Assembly: GCF_019649055.1 (NCBI RefSeq) | Contig: NW_026570237.1 | Coordinates: 806,001 to 870,000 of the forward strand | Origin: Paramacrobiotus metropolitanus | Lineage: Eukaryota > Tardigrada > Eutardigrada > Parachela > Macrobiotidae | Reading direction: 5' to 3' | Length of the DNA stretch: 64,000 bases | Shown here: piece by piece, positions 1 to 11,611 of the stretch | Layout: every line of letters begins with the position of its first letter | Position numbering within the stretch: position 1 is the first letter of the stretch | Notes under the pieces: generated by a model | What the model was told of the DNA's origin: nothing | Database searches by the model: none | Seen by the model: only the letters and a program-made list of their open reading frames with translations | Made by a program: the position numbers and the translations under genes

Positions 1-519
1 CTAGTTTCGGCTAAAATCAACCTAGAACCATGACTTTACCGGTGACGGTGTCGGTGTCGGTTATGGTCGGTTGCCTTCGTCCGAGATCGAAATCCGTCGT
101 TTCCTGCTGAAAATCCGCGAGTAAAGTTGCGGGTCAGTATTCAAACTGAAGGTCCCCGTATGATGGAGTAATCCTATCGCGTTGCAGACTCTCGTTCGAG
201 TCTGGTCCGTCCGTTGGGAGAAGAAAATTCCGTACGTGCGGGAAATTTGTCCGCTCTTCTTGTGTAGAAGAGACAAGGAACTAAGCTCACCAGCTGTGGC
301 AAGAATCACTTCAGTGATCCCCGTTTTTCCGCAGCTGTAAGACGGCAGATCAGTCTGATCAGAGTCAAGGCAGAGGCTGCTTCAGCAGTCAATCTGGCAG
401 TGACTTTTTTCAGGTTCCCCGAAAGTTCTCCGAGAGTTTGAAGCCTTCAAAGTCTCCTCAGACAGTCCGAAAAATCGAAAACCAAACGATGCTGACTACC
501 CTGTAACAGATGGCAATCG
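1..519. other. No gene recognised
   Basis: No convincing exon, repeat or RNA gene was seen here. A GGTGACGGTGTCGG-like short repeat near position 40-65 is the only local structure. Confidence 0.4.
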
Positions 520-1012
<493 letters not shown>

Positions 1013-1034
1013 CAGGCTCATATGCCTAACACTA

Positions 1035-1485
1035 ACCGTGTTGCGGCGATCTTTAAAAGTTACATATCACAGAACGACCGTTACATCGCAACCGCTGCCG
1101 CGTGATATGAAAAAGCATCTCTGGCCTTCTTTTTACCAGATCCTTGCGAAACGAAATCACATATAATCAGCACCATCACATACAGAAAAGGTAGCAAAAG
1201 AAAGGAAAATAGACTGTCCCATTCATGTTGCAACTTAGACCATATGCATTTTGACCAGTCTGACCAACTCTGCCCTCTCCTGTGTCTTTTGATAGGGAGT
1301 AGAGAGGTGACCAGGTGATCAGGACCTATCGGTTCAAAAAGGCGAATTGAGCAGGGATGCAGAACTAAACAGCGAACGGTTATCACACAAAAACGGGTCT
1401 GATTCAGACCGTTTGCCATTTTTATAGCACTGGCGATGATAAGCATCGGTGATATGTGACGGTTTGAGAGTCATCGCAACACGGT
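1035..1485. mobile_element. MITE-like DNA transposon with imperfect TIRs and TA flanks
   Basis: The left end reads ACCGTGTTGCG and the right end is its complement, CGCAACACGGT. The match continues imperfectly for about 37 bp, ending in ACATATC on each side. Both ends abut TA (1033-1034 and 1486-1487), the target-site duplication used by Tc1/mariner-type transposases. The 451 bp interior encodes nothing recognisable; one long minus-strand frame fills most of it but resembles no protein. This is inferred to be a non-autonomous element. Confidence 0.6.
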
Positions 1486-1487
1486 TA

Positions 1488-2399
1488 CTGTTGTAACTTG
1501 TAAGTACTTTGCGTCTCTTTTCAAATAACTTGTGTATTGCATTTCGATCAGACCAATAAAGATTGAGTCACCGTAAATTAAATTAACCCGGCAGCGTCTG
1601 CAGGGTGCAAAAAGCACCACTAAAGTTCCTCAATTTTTACCAAACCAGAATAGTCGATATTATTGCCACTATCAACTATGTATGTATTCGATAGAGCAAA
1701 GATTGCTCTTGGCACACAGTACTTTTGTTTTTTGTTGAAACGCACTAAAAATAGCCACATTGCTTAAAAAACACTGCAGAATTTAAGAAAAGTTCTACGA
1801 AGTGTATATAAGTCAGCGATTGTGCCAGAAGACTGATATTAAATTAGTATCAACTTCAATTACTTCATAATAACATCTCGAAGCTCCAGTTATCCAAAAA
1901 ATTTTGCAGCTCTGATGTCAAAAACAATGGATTTTTACAAACAGCTGGTGCAAATTGCACCACTTGGACATTGCCGGGTAGCAGTAACATGCTGCCTGAA
2001 CAGGCAGAGTGATCAGAGCCGCATACTCATATGATGCAGCCGTTGCTCACTTATGAATAGTCGAGCATAACTCGGGCAATTAGCTGATCGAATAACAAAG
2101 TAAATGAGGACACCTGATTGATTCTATAATTCAAACAGCAGTAAAAACCCTTTTCCTGATCATATTCTAATGTTTTCTTCGAGTGGTATAAGAACAATAA
2201 CAATAAAAAGACGTTGTGGTCGAACAACCAGTCAACAATATGGCTGATCGCGCACAGTTGCGTGCACAAGTGAACTGGCGCAGCCCATTCCGACCCTGTT
2301 ACATACCGACCGGAAGTTGCAAATGCTTTCAGTTTTAAATTCAGCAGTGAACCTGTGGACGATGAATTAATGCGCACAAGCTAACTATTACCAGGACCT
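1488..2399. other. No gene recognised
   Basis: AT-rich sequence. One minus-strand open frame (2051-2377) shows no family features and no supporting splice context. Nothing else was recognised. Confidence 0.4.
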
Positions 2400-2572
2400 G
2401 TAATTGTTTCGCAAACTAGCATACCGTCACTAACCAATTCCAGACTGCTGCCGCCGGCGGGAGTGCCGTTCTTCTCGGACACATCGTCAATCACGTAGAA
2501 ACTCAGAACGCAAGCTTGGTGGCCGCCGTGGACAGCTGGACTGACCTAGGTTAAAAAAATTCTGACGCTGTT
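2400..2572 (-). pseudogene. Stray exon copy of the unknown inverted-duplicate gene
   Basis: Read on the minus strand, this matches the 113-nt third exon of the genes at 6.6-8.1 kb and 15.2-16.6 kb. The exon product contains LSFYVIDDVSEKNG and PAGGSSLEL, with substitutions such as MDD to IDD. The flanking intron (CGCAAACTAGCATACCGTCA) is also shared with 7375-7395. No other exon of the gene lies nearby, so this is a fragment. The homology resumes after an inserted repeat at about 3000-3150, where sequence parallels 7526-7655. Confidence 0.7.
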
Positions 2573-2999
2573 GTAACAGGCAAGCGCGAGGAGATCACGA
2601 GTGTGCCTTATTGTACAAATAAAGGGAACAATGCTGCGTAATAGCAGGAAGAAAGAACAAAGCACTGATGGCTAAGCAAGCATGTGAATGCTAGAAAAGC
2701 TCTTGAGCGTTCGCCAAGGCGTGAAAAAGCAACTGGCGGCAAGCACGTGCTGTGTGCCATCAGCTGTGTGATGATGCGCAGACTGGACCCAATCCAACGC
2801 GAGCGTATGAACGCTGAGTCATACTGCGAGAGAGGAACGAGAGAGCAAGTGTGGCTCAGTGTATGCGCTGCGTATATCCGCTTCAGCGGATGTGAGTGCA
2901 GTGCAGCAGCACACGTACGTACAGCGAGAGAGGCGATATGGCAAGCAATGAGTGCAAGTACGTCCTGTGTGGACCGTACGCACCAGGCGCAGTCATGGG
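2573..2999. mobile_element. Dispersed repeat, copy 2, inserted into the duplicated block
   Basis: The uninterrupted paralogous site at 7526-7545 reads CTGACGCTGTTAACTAGC. Here that site is split. The left flank ends CTGACGCTGTT, the right flank restarts CTGACACTGTT, and about 430 bp of dispersed repeat lies between them. The repeated 11 bp, with one mismatch, looks like a target-site duplication. The insert is the same family as 520-1012. It contains no recognisable gene. Confidence 0.65.
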
Positions 3000-3149
3000 C
3001 CTCTGACACTGTTAACGTTAACTAGCAACAGCCACTACAACTACAGTCTGACTGCGGAAGGACAAAATCTCTTAAATTACTGAAAGACGAAATCCAAAAA
3101 CACTGCTAACGTTACGCACCACGTAAATCACCAAAATTAATAATGGCGT

Positions 3150-3957
3150 AAAAAATCGCTGCTCGACATGTTTCAATCTTCCTGAGTTGTTCTCAAACAT
3201 TTACATTTTCGGCCACATGAAATACTCGTAGTTCCTCCTTGTAAATCCCTGATCAATGTTACATACTAAATGTGGCAGAGCTAATTAAGGAACGGGAAAA
3301 GGTCACGAACAGACCAGCCGGCAGCGCATGTGAAGTAGCTTTATTAGGAAAGTATCGGTAGATGAAGTTGGTAAACAGTAGAAAAAGGAAACAGTATACT
3401 GAATAGTACTGTTGCAAAGAAGTGTACAATCCGTTGTCCTAATGCTTGTAATGGTTGTTCCAGTAGTGCCGTTTGAAATTTACTTAAACGAGATATTAGC
3501 TTTCCCATATTGGACTTTGCTACTTCACAAATTTTCTGTATGAAATTTTCCAAAGTTAGAATTTTATCTTCTCAGCTAATCGACTGTGTGTAACCGCAAT
3601 CGTTTCACCAAAAGCAGAGACAACTTTGGTCTATAATGGCTCGATTAAACATCCAGTTACTGTAGCAGTCGAAGTTTATTGTATACTGTAATGCAACCGG
3701 TATTCGGCTCAGATTATTTACGATTTCGTAAAGCGGCACAGAAGCGTTTGGTCCACATTCCCTTTCCCCTTTGAAAAAAATAAAAATTAGATGTATAGGA
3801 CCAAGAAAACTTGTGCAACAAAAAAAAACGAATCAGCTGTTCTTAATTAAATTTTTATTTATATTTCATATTTCTTGATATTTTAGCCACTGGATATCAG
3901 CACGACACTCTTTTGAGATTTAACCTACTCTCAATTTTTCATCAGATGCACAGTCTA
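3150..3957. other. No gene recognised
   Basis: AT-rich sequence without a supportable gene. A 69-codon minus-strand frame at 3344-3553 ends in a hydrophobic stretch but has no family resemblance. Confidence 0.4.
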
Positions 3958-4135
3958 GAGATGGCAGCGGCTGGCCGAGAGCCGGCTAGGCCGCGGCTTA
4001 GCCGGCGATTGGCCAGCCGCCTGAGGGATTTTTCAAGCCGTAGCCGATCCCAGGCCGGCTGCTTAAGCCGGGTGAGACCTTCAGCCAGCTGCGGCTAAGC
4101 CGGCGGCCGACTCGGCTGAAGCGGCTTGAGCGGTG
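3958..4135. repeat. GC-rich GCCGGCT/GGCTAAGCCGG repeat island
   Basis: A short island very rich in GCCGGCT, GGCTAAGCCGG and GGCCAGCCG words in both orientations, in an otherwise AT-rich area. The open frame through it is Arg/Ser/Ala-rich low complexity. It could be a decayed mobile element or a local satellite. No function is assigned. Confidence 0.55.
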
Positions 4136-4264
4136 GCAATAATTGCGCCACCAAATCACTTGGGGCTTCGAGTTTGCGCCTTTCCAAGTCGCCTTCGCAT
4201 GAAGAACAGTTTATGAGAAGAGGAAAAGAATAAGCACGAGAAAACAGTATAGGAAAACGTAATC

Positions 4265-4400
4265 CAAGCCCAAAAATAAGTAGTCCAGTTTAAGAAATCC
4301 AAGTTAAGTATTCCAAGTTAAGTAATCCAACTTATGTAATCCAAGTTAGGTAATCCTAGTCCAAGTTTGGGTAATCCAACTCCGAATCCGAATCCAAGGT
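4265..4400. repeat. Degenerate tandem repeat of AATCCAAGTTA-like units
   Basis: Successive units of roughly 15-17 bp vary around TAATCCAAGTTAAG, for example at 4298-4370. They decay on the right into GAATCCGAATCC. It is non-coding. Confidence 0.7.
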
Positions 4401-4494
4401 TCAGCGCGGGCCCTATCCGGGAATTCCTGTCTGAAGTGTAGCAGCGGGCCACAGTGTCAAGTGAAGAGAACGGAGATCACCCGCACCGTGCTGG

Positions 4495-4625
4495 GTATTC
4501 TTAGGCTTCTCAGGGTTCTTAGGTTATTCTTAGGTTCTTCTTAGGTTATTCCTAGGTTTCTTAGGTTATTCTTAGGTTTCTTAAGAAATATAAGAAACCT
4601 AAGAACTAAGAAACCTAAGAATAAG
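4495..4625. repeat. TTCTTAGG repeats forming a long imperfect palindrome
   Basis: The left half holds repeated TTCTTAGG/TTATTCTTAGG units. The right half holds their complement, CCTAAGAA. A perfect core pairs 571-583 with 591-603 (numbers in the 4.5 kb block) around a 7-nt loop, and pairing continues outward with small gaps. The units contain TTAGG, the arthropod-type telomere word, but also extra bases, so a telomeric origin is speculation. Confidence 0.75.
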
Positions 4626-4629
4626 TGGT

Positions 4630-5473
4630 GATGTATCGACTTTGATTTGGCCACCGTTTTGTTGAATTTCTTTAACTGAATTTAGTTTTCAATTCAGTTT
4701 TTAATTTTTGTCGGCTGCATCGTCCACTGTGCAGTATAGTTTCCACTCGGCGGAAATCAGCGGGAATAAAAAGCGTTGGTTTTTTTTTTGTTTTATTAGG
4801 TATTTTACAAAAAAAGCCATTACTATGTTTTCCATTTTAATTTCTTCATACGTTCTCTCCCACAAAACATTAACCGAAAAGAAAAACAGCGAAAAGAAAA
4901 TATCAAATTTTGAAAAATAGATAATTTAAAATCAAAAAAATACAACAAATCAGGAAGTAAATGGTCAAAATTAATAGTAATAACGAGCGGAAATAAACCG
5001 CGAGTTTATACGGCTCACCAACACGGCGTGTAAAAGACTGCACGTAATTCATTAATTCATCTGCATCTTGCATAAAATTAACATTTTTTTAATCGATTCA
5101 AGGTCCACGACCATTTTCGACAAATAACACATTTCCAGATCCAAATTATGTAAGTACCGAAATACTCGACATTTGCCGCGACAAAACGACGTGTAATGAA
5201 TTCCCAAAAATAGTAAACATTCGAAACACATTAACTGAAAGTGATTACCACTGATTAGCCTATTTCTCCCCCACGTATGCGCCCAACGAGCAGGCAGTCG
5301 TTCTACCATCTCGTCGTTCTGCCAGCGACATAGCGCCGTACGTGAACAAATAAACATTTCTATCATTTTAATTAGTGTGTGGCACTGTGTGCCAACGCTG
5401 CTTTTTAATCTAAGAAGTGGCCATTGCCGAAAAAAAGGAAATAAGCATAAAGAAGGCAGTCGCCCCAGGTCGC
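4630..5473. other. No complete gene; diverged copy of the flank of the 15-17 kb locus
   Basis: On the minus strand, about 5360-5455 matches 16690-16790 plus, sharing CGGCAATGGCCAC and TTAGATTAAAAAGCAGCG. This shows that the inverted duplication extends beyond the exons. No exon was identified in the stretch itself. Confidence 0.5.
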
Positions 5474-5571
5474 TCACTTGTCGGCCTGCTTACGAGACGC
5501 CAAGCTAGTGGCCTTCTCCGTGGCCTGACCTAGTACACTGGCGGCACGCTCAATCTCCGGCAATCCCTCAT
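5474..5571 (-). CDS. Alternative or displaced last exon of the unknown gene
   Basis: Behind a good acceptor (GCGCAG) lies an open 98-nt exon encoding DEGLPEIERAASVLGQATEK and a short tail ending in ADK before TGA. It closely resembles the last exon used at 6579-6781 (EGLPEIERDGSLLGQATEN), and both would accept the same phase-1 upstream exon. It could be an alternative terminal exon of the gene at 6.6-7.9 kb, or the remnant of another copy. No transcript evidence is available. Confidence 0.45.
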
Positions 5572-5599
5572 CTGCGCAAAGAAAACCATAAAGTTAGAA

Positions 5600-6578
5600 C
5601 TCTGCGTAAAATGCAGTCGTGATAATACTTCACTGCGCAATTAAATAATTAATAATCGACCGGAAATAAAATCAATCGCTCGCTAAAGCCTGGCGCGCAC
5701 AAGAATAAATAATCACCAAAAACGAAAAACAGACACCGTACGTAAATTAAATTCTTTAGAATAATGATCATAATAATTTACAATAATAACGGGCAAAAAT
5801 AAATCGCAATAATTAGCATAATACAGGAGGAGATCCTAGGATTAATTTCAAATGTGCGGTTCGGCTCGTATTGTACAGATTACAGTCATTTCTTTTGAGC
5901 AGTATGCGAAGCCATGATATTTATATCCGAAAGATAAGGCCTTTGTTTACGGCTACGGCAAAATACTTGCGGCATATGCAGAAAATAGGTCAGACGTTGT
6001 GTACTACGGGCCGCGCAATACACACGTACGTAACCAGGACGTAGGCTGGAAAATCTAAAATTCATGAAAAGTCATACACTACACACGTCAAAAAATAAAC
6101 ATGTAGAAAAGGCAGCCGCCCCCGGTCGCTCACTTGTCGGACTGATGAGCGGAGTCGGACGGCTCCTCTTCTCTTCCGGGCGAGCAGCGACACCATCGGA
6201 CTCATCCGGCTGACGGAGAGATCAGTACGATAGGAATAATTACCGTAATAATCTATCCTACCGACCTACTCAACGACAGAGTATGAGCTAATATCTCAAT
6301 GTGGCATAGCTAAGCCTTAGAATCTACGCGAAGCGAGAACTGCATCTCCGACGATATTTTAATTAGAAACTCCGAAACTGCCAAAACTCGTAATGAGAGA
6401 ACTGATCCCCAAAGTACTGCCACTCACGGACTTATATAGACACGGCGCATCCGTGTAGAAACAACCAAAAGTAAATCCGAAAACAAAAGAGAAACGTCGA
6501 GGAAGTACAGTGAATAATGGAAAGTACAAGTAAAGCCGTCACTTTACGTACGTATCGCTACAGTACTGCTATATTCCG
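5600..6578. other. Intergenic or intronic; no further exon supported
   Basis: Near 6110-6220 the minus strand repeats the end of the 5474-5571 exon (a CCGACAAGTGA-like end), but its frame is interrupted. The rest is AT-rich with no recognised feature. Confidence 0.4.
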
Positions 6579-8103
6579 TCACGGCGGATCATCCGCTTCG
6601 GATGAGTATTTGGCGGCTTCCTTGGTCAGGATGTGGGCCGTATCAAAGAGCCCCGCCACCTCCAGGATCTCCTTAACCAACGACGACGAATCAACCATAG
6701 CACAAGACGCCAAGGTAGTGGCATTTTCTGTGGCCTGGCCAAGTAGACTGCCGTCACGCTCAATTTCCGGCAAGCCCTCAACTACGACCATACAGTTACA
6801 ACTTACAACTTTGTGTAAACTGCAGTCGTGATTATACGAGTACTAAGTGCTACGCTGCGCTACTAAATAAATAATCGGAGGGAAATAAAATCCATCGCTC
6901 GTCGCTCGATAAAGCCAGGCGCGCACAAGAATAAATAATCACCAAAAATGAAGAACAAATACCTGCAGCAACGGAGAACTACGTTCGCATGAATTTCTAC
7001 GACAGCGCTTAACTTCAGGAATTCAACGGGAAAAGCGGCTTTGCTAGGCACGATGGAAGGGCTGGATAACTGAATCAAATTTTTCTGTTGTAGTTTGAGT
7101 CTCTTTTCTTTGAGTGAGTTTGAGTCTAATAGTTTGTGTATTGCATTTTGATCAGACCAATAAAGATCGAGTCAATACCGTTAATTAAATTATTTAGAGT
7201 AATGACCTTACTAGTTTACAATACTAGCGGGCAAAAATAAATCGCAATAATTAGCATAATACTGTACTGTACTAACTGTACTGCACTGTACTGTACTGTA
7301 CTGTACTAACAGGTTTACCAATTTTTGATTACGTAATCACAATTACTACTTTAAAATCCAAATTATTGTTTCGCAAACTAGCATACCGTCATTGTCCAAT
7401 TCCAGGCTGCTGCCGCCGGCAGGAGGGCCGTTCTTCTCGGACACATCGTCCATCACGTAGAAACTCAGGCCGCAAGCTTGGTGGGCGTCCTGGACCAACC
7501 TACCCGTAGGTTAAAAAAATTCTGACGCTGTTAACTAGCAACAGCCACTACAGTCTGACTGCGGAAGGACAAAATCTCTTAAATTACTGAAAGACGAAAT
7601 CCAATAACTCTACCATTGTTACGCACCACGTAAATCGGTAAAATTAATAATGGCTTGAAAATTACTCTATTTTTGATTCGCAGGCTCTCCGCTTGGAGCG
7701 CTTCCCTTCCAGGATAATCAGGTCGTCAGCTGGCTTCCATTTATCCTCGTATGACTTGATCAGGGATCTGTAGGTAGTCTGGTGGAACTTCGTAGCCACT
7801 TGACGGCTCAGTTTGACAAAGTCTTTGAAATCCCGATACGCACACACTGATGTCAGAACGTCCTCCGCGATTCGTGGCTTTCCAGGGTGCAGGATTTCCG
7901 GGAGATCTTCGAAGGTTTCGAAAGCCAGGCTTTTCCCTAAACCAGCATTTACACGCCTTATTAATTCTCTCAATCATAAATAAATTTACTAATTACTGTT
8001 AAATTCGCTGAACTCTAAGGACGAATGGGTTTGATTTAATCTCTTCCGCTGCGTGCTTTTCGCAGTCCTGGCGTTGCTCGGAGTTGTAGGGCGCTTCATC
8101 AGA
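6579..8103 (-). CDS. Small unrecognised gene, copy 1 (- strand)
   Basis: Three exons join in frame: 7936-7666 (271 nt), 7499-7387 (113 nt) and 6781-6579 (203 nt, with stop). The first two lengths and phases are identical to the plus-strand copy at 15.5-16.2 kb. The product includes FETFEDLPEILHPGKPRI, KFHQTTYRSLIKSYEDKWK and a C-terminal amphipathic segment (LVKEILEVAGLFDTAH). A first exon homologous to the other copy is seen near 8103-7990 (MKRPTTPS...), but no clear donor follows it. I do not recognise the family. No signal peptide or membrane segment is evident. Conserved splice structure suggests the family is a real gene; this copy may be partly decayed at its 5' end. Confidence 0.5.
7262..7312. 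repeat. (GTACT)n microsatellite
   Basis: An imperfect GTACT pentamer run lies in an intron of the minus-strand gene. GTAC-rich words are common throughout the window. Confidence 0.8.
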
Positions 8104-8229
8104 AGCATCATGGCACAATGTATAACAGGCGTCTAATGACAAAATTACACAAAATCGGAATCCAGGCTAAGTTCGGTGCCCGAAGTACATGAGCTTGAGT
8201 AAATTATTTAGTAATTAGGCTACTAAAAC

Positions 8230-8430
8230 TGTTTTGCTGTTAACAAAAAGGTAAATTCCCGCGCTGACCTTGCGGACTTCATAGGGCGCGCACTGGATCT
8301 TGTCGCGCTTGCCGGGCAGCTCCAGCTTGACCTTGGCCTCGCGCTTCTTGCCTCTTTGCCAGCGTGCTCTGCGCGTTCCTCCAGTTGGCGTAAATCTTGG
8401 TGCGCTGATGCAGGACTTCCTGTGGAATGA
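8230..8430 (-). pseudogene. SNX1/2-like BAR-domain exon (downstream piece)
   Basis: Behind a CATTCCACAG acceptor the minus strand encodes EVLHQRTKIYANWRNAQSTL. A one-base frame slip follows, then KLELPGKRDKIQ and a GTCAGC donor-like end. This matches the order of SNX1/SNX2 BAR sequence (FDQRMK.WQKWEDAQ..L.KKREAEAK......DKIQ). It continues the BAR piece at 12.66-12.89 kb, from which it is separated by about 4.2 kb of PRDM-type sequence. The frameshift here, with the lesions in the other pieces, makes this a dead sorting-nexin gene. Confidence 0.7.
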
Positions 8431-10402
8431 TCAGCAATAAATACAATGTTCGCTGTTTTGCCAAAAGCAGTAATTCCGCGGATCGGCTTCAAGATCGTTC
8501 GTAGGAGGGTGCTGCATCTTGTGCGGATCGAGCACTGCGGATCGAGCACTTCAAAGCTGGCAAAAGTTCGTCTGCAAAACCGGCAGTAGCAAATTAGCAA
8601 TTGGATACTTCTATTTCCCGAATCATCTCGATGACGCGTTCGAGCAGTGCAGGAGAAACGGTTGCAGACGAATTCGCCACTGCAACCATATCTGCATGCT
8701 GTACACAGTCGGCGCTATGGCAATCCCGAATATGAATACACAGCCGGTGATAATTTTTAAAGGATTTCTCACAGACGAGACAAGGGAATTTTTTGTCAAT
8801 TTTATGCGTCAGCAGATGCTCGTCGAAAGCCAGCCATCGCAAATCTTGCGCCTCACGGTGTCCACAATACACACACTGCCATCCTTTGTTCACCTTTGAC
8901 GCATGCACGTTGAGATCGAATTTCCTGGCGAATTGGTGCCGACACTCCGGGCACTGGAATTTCCATGTCGCCATGATCAATTTCATCTCGTCCGGATGGT
9001 TACTCTCCATGTGGTCGCGGAGGTTGACGCGCACGCCGACGCCGCATAATAAACACGGCGTTCGGATCTTACGCGACCATTTCTGATGCTTCGCTGTATG
9101 CTTCACCACATCCAGGAAAGTTTCCGCCAAAAAAGGACACTCGGAGCACTTCCGCTCAGGCTGATCCGCCTGGTCCGGGCTATGTATAATGCTGTGCAAA
9201 TCCAACAGGTGTTTCTTGGGAAATATTTTTTTGCACCGCACACAACGGTACTGCAAAAATCCCGTTCGCCGCATAAAGTCCAGCGCAGCCATGCGGGTGG
9301 CTTCGTCCGGCATCGCCGCCCTTTCGCGATGAACCTAAAAATTCAAGGGTGGAAAATCAAACCGTCTTGGACCATTTTACAATGCTTTGAAATAACATTA
9401 ATTTGCATAAACATTGAATTAATATCCAATTTCCGGACAGTTTTTCCGGCAAAAACAAAGTTAAATTTAATGAAAAATTAGTACTTGATGAAATATCGCT
9501 ATTTTCAACAATTCTGTATTTGATCGGAACTCAATATCGGCACCTGAAATTATTTAAATAAACCATTTTAAACCGCTTCCAATGCTCGAAAGCCGTTAGA
9601 AAATCTGAAATGATAGAAATTGTTATTTCAACACTACTGGCATCATTCTCCCATCTAAACTGCGATCAGCAACGAAACACCATCTCAATATGCTTACGAT
9701 CAGGAAATGAGGAGCAATGACTCGCGGTTTCTGAATTTTACGGCAAAAGAAGCACGCATCATCAACGGCTTGAACATCCTCTTCGGGGTGATTTTTCTCC
9801 AGGTGGTCCGATAGATTCCATGCCCGTTCGCCGCACACCAAACATAAGCGATTTTTGCTCAATCCAGTATGCGCTTTGGTTTTTAGCGTATTCATTTCCG
9901 CCAACACATCGCATTCCCAGACGGCGTCTTTCTGTGCAACAGGTGGGATGGGAAGAGACTCGCAACCACCATCTGGATGCAACAGTTCTTTCAAAACTGG
10001 TTCAGATTCTTCAACTGCGTATATAAAAAACGTTAGAGAAACTGCACTAAAAAATACAACAGATTTCAAGTACTGAACCTACTTAAATCGTCGTCTCCAC
10101 GAGTGAAAGGCATCACGCTTCTTTCGACTTCCGGTGCAACTGGAAATGTTGGCGCGTCGGCAATGGTTATCGTGTACGCATCAACAGCCGGCAAATTATC
10201 CGGTGAATTCACGACAGGATCGTTGTCCGGTGGTAAGAAATTCGGCAATGCCACGGATTTTCTTGCTATGCGCATGCTTAAGCCGACCAGGGTGGCTGCC
10301 ATAGAAACAGCTATGAGTTGATTTGTCTTGTATCACTGAAAAATTATTATCAAAATTTCAAAAACGTAAGTTTCTTATTACAAGCATATCAGATGATTAT
10401 TT

Positions 10403-11015
10403 GTTTTTGTGTTCGTAGCATTCGGTGGCGGACATCCACACATTCGGACATACGACGGCTTTCATTATGTTTTTAACGGACTGGGTGAATACATTTTGCT
10501 CGAGATAGCTAATGTGATAACTGTGCAAGGCCGAACCGCCAGAATAAAATCCGTACAAGGTATAATAAACCATCCTTGAAGCGGGCGCATCCACAATGTA
10601 CACTTATATCCTGCGATTGTGGTCTTTAAACTGGAAGTATAGATATATGTCTTCGTTAGGAGTAGAGTTGCAAGGCACTGTGTGGTCAGGTTTAGCGCTC
10701 CGCGTTGCCAACATTACCTTCCAAGTCGGCATCAATTCACGAGGAGACGGACTGGACCTGTATGTGAACCGCGACCACATTGATCTGGATACGGTTTCGT
10801 CGTTAATCATTATTGGCGGTACGTAAAACAACAAAACTGTGGACATATCTGTTCAAGACATCAGAATCGCCACTGTCACAATCTTTTAGATTCAAAAATA
10901 AACCTGGATCGTCAGAATGGTGCCGCGCTTCAAAAGGTGAGCGCTCAGCTGGCGCTGGGAATTCTGGTGGAAATCGAGAAAGCTGACTTGCTCATCCAGT
11001 TATTTATAGAAAATC
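10403..11015 (+). pseudogene. VWD-domain (mucin/mesh-like) gene fragment
   Basis: After an acceptor-like TTCGTAG, the plus strand encodes HPHIRTYDGFHYVFNGLGEY then ILLEIANVITVQGRTARI. This matches the start of a von Willebrand type D domain as found in AMOP/VWD or mesh-like proteins (GDPH.RTFDG..Y.FNGLGEY). A frame slip near 10566 leads into 10570-10814 (a segment containing SRGDGLDLYVNRDHIDL), ending at a GGTACGT donor. A further piece at 10893-11015 holds LALGILVEIEKADLLIQL. The lesions suggest a remnant. It lies antisense within PRDM gene A, exactly where that gene should have its SET exons. Confidence 0.6.
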
Positions 11016-11172
11016 CGTAGCCCATCCTTACCAGCACGGCCATCTGGAGGAACATCCAGGTACAGGATAGACGGCAGACTGGCCACAGAATAGGGAATCA
11101 CCGTCGTATCCAGTATGCGCTTCGCATGCGAAAAGCACGGCAGGCTCGTCCATTTCTGGCACTGATGACAAA

Positions 11173-11611
11173 CTGCAAAATGTCAAATAAATATGCAAAA
11201 ATCATGGTAAATACAGTAGTGCAACTATTAGTAAGTTACGTAAAACAGAAAACGTGAAGTATTGTATAAGTAATGCTTTAATAGTTAATTAATACTACAT
11301 AATTAATGATGTGAACAGCAACTACGCAGCAGGTAGAATGACAGGAATATAACAGGAAAACGTATGAAGTAAAACAGTACTTAGTTGCTAGGACAGCAAC
11401 GTACACGACAACTCGTCCCCACGTATCGAAAGTGATACTCGTATCCATGCATCTGCTGACAGAAGTCACAGAACTGACAAATTGCACCAATGTCCGGAAT
11501 TTTCTTGTCTGCTCACAGAGTCGACTATGCTAGCATGCGATTGATAAGCAGCTGTTAAAATAAACCCTAGCTAAAACAATCAGACAAACAGTTAACAATG
11601 TGAAAAACATA
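11173..11611. other. No exon supported; expected start region of gene A
   Basis: The 40-nt start exon expected for a PRDM-family gene upstream (minus strand) of 11172 was not found. Nothing else was recognised. Confidence 0.35.

Noticed and set aside
1081-1446. 121-codon minus-strand frame
   Set aside because: It lies wholly inside the TIR element, resembles no protein family and has no splice or composition support.
2608-3025. Overlapping frames of 113 and 133 codons on opposite strands
   Set aside because: Both lie in the dispersed repeat, and the sister copy at 520-1012 does not keep either frame.
4495-4625. True telomere or internal telomeric array
   Set aside because: Units are irregular (8-12 bp with extra bases) and end in an inverted copy, unlike a uniform telomeric tract.
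7262-7312. CRISPR-like array from evenly repeated GTACT words
   Set aside because: It is a simple pentamer microsatellite with no spacers, in a eukaryotic intron.
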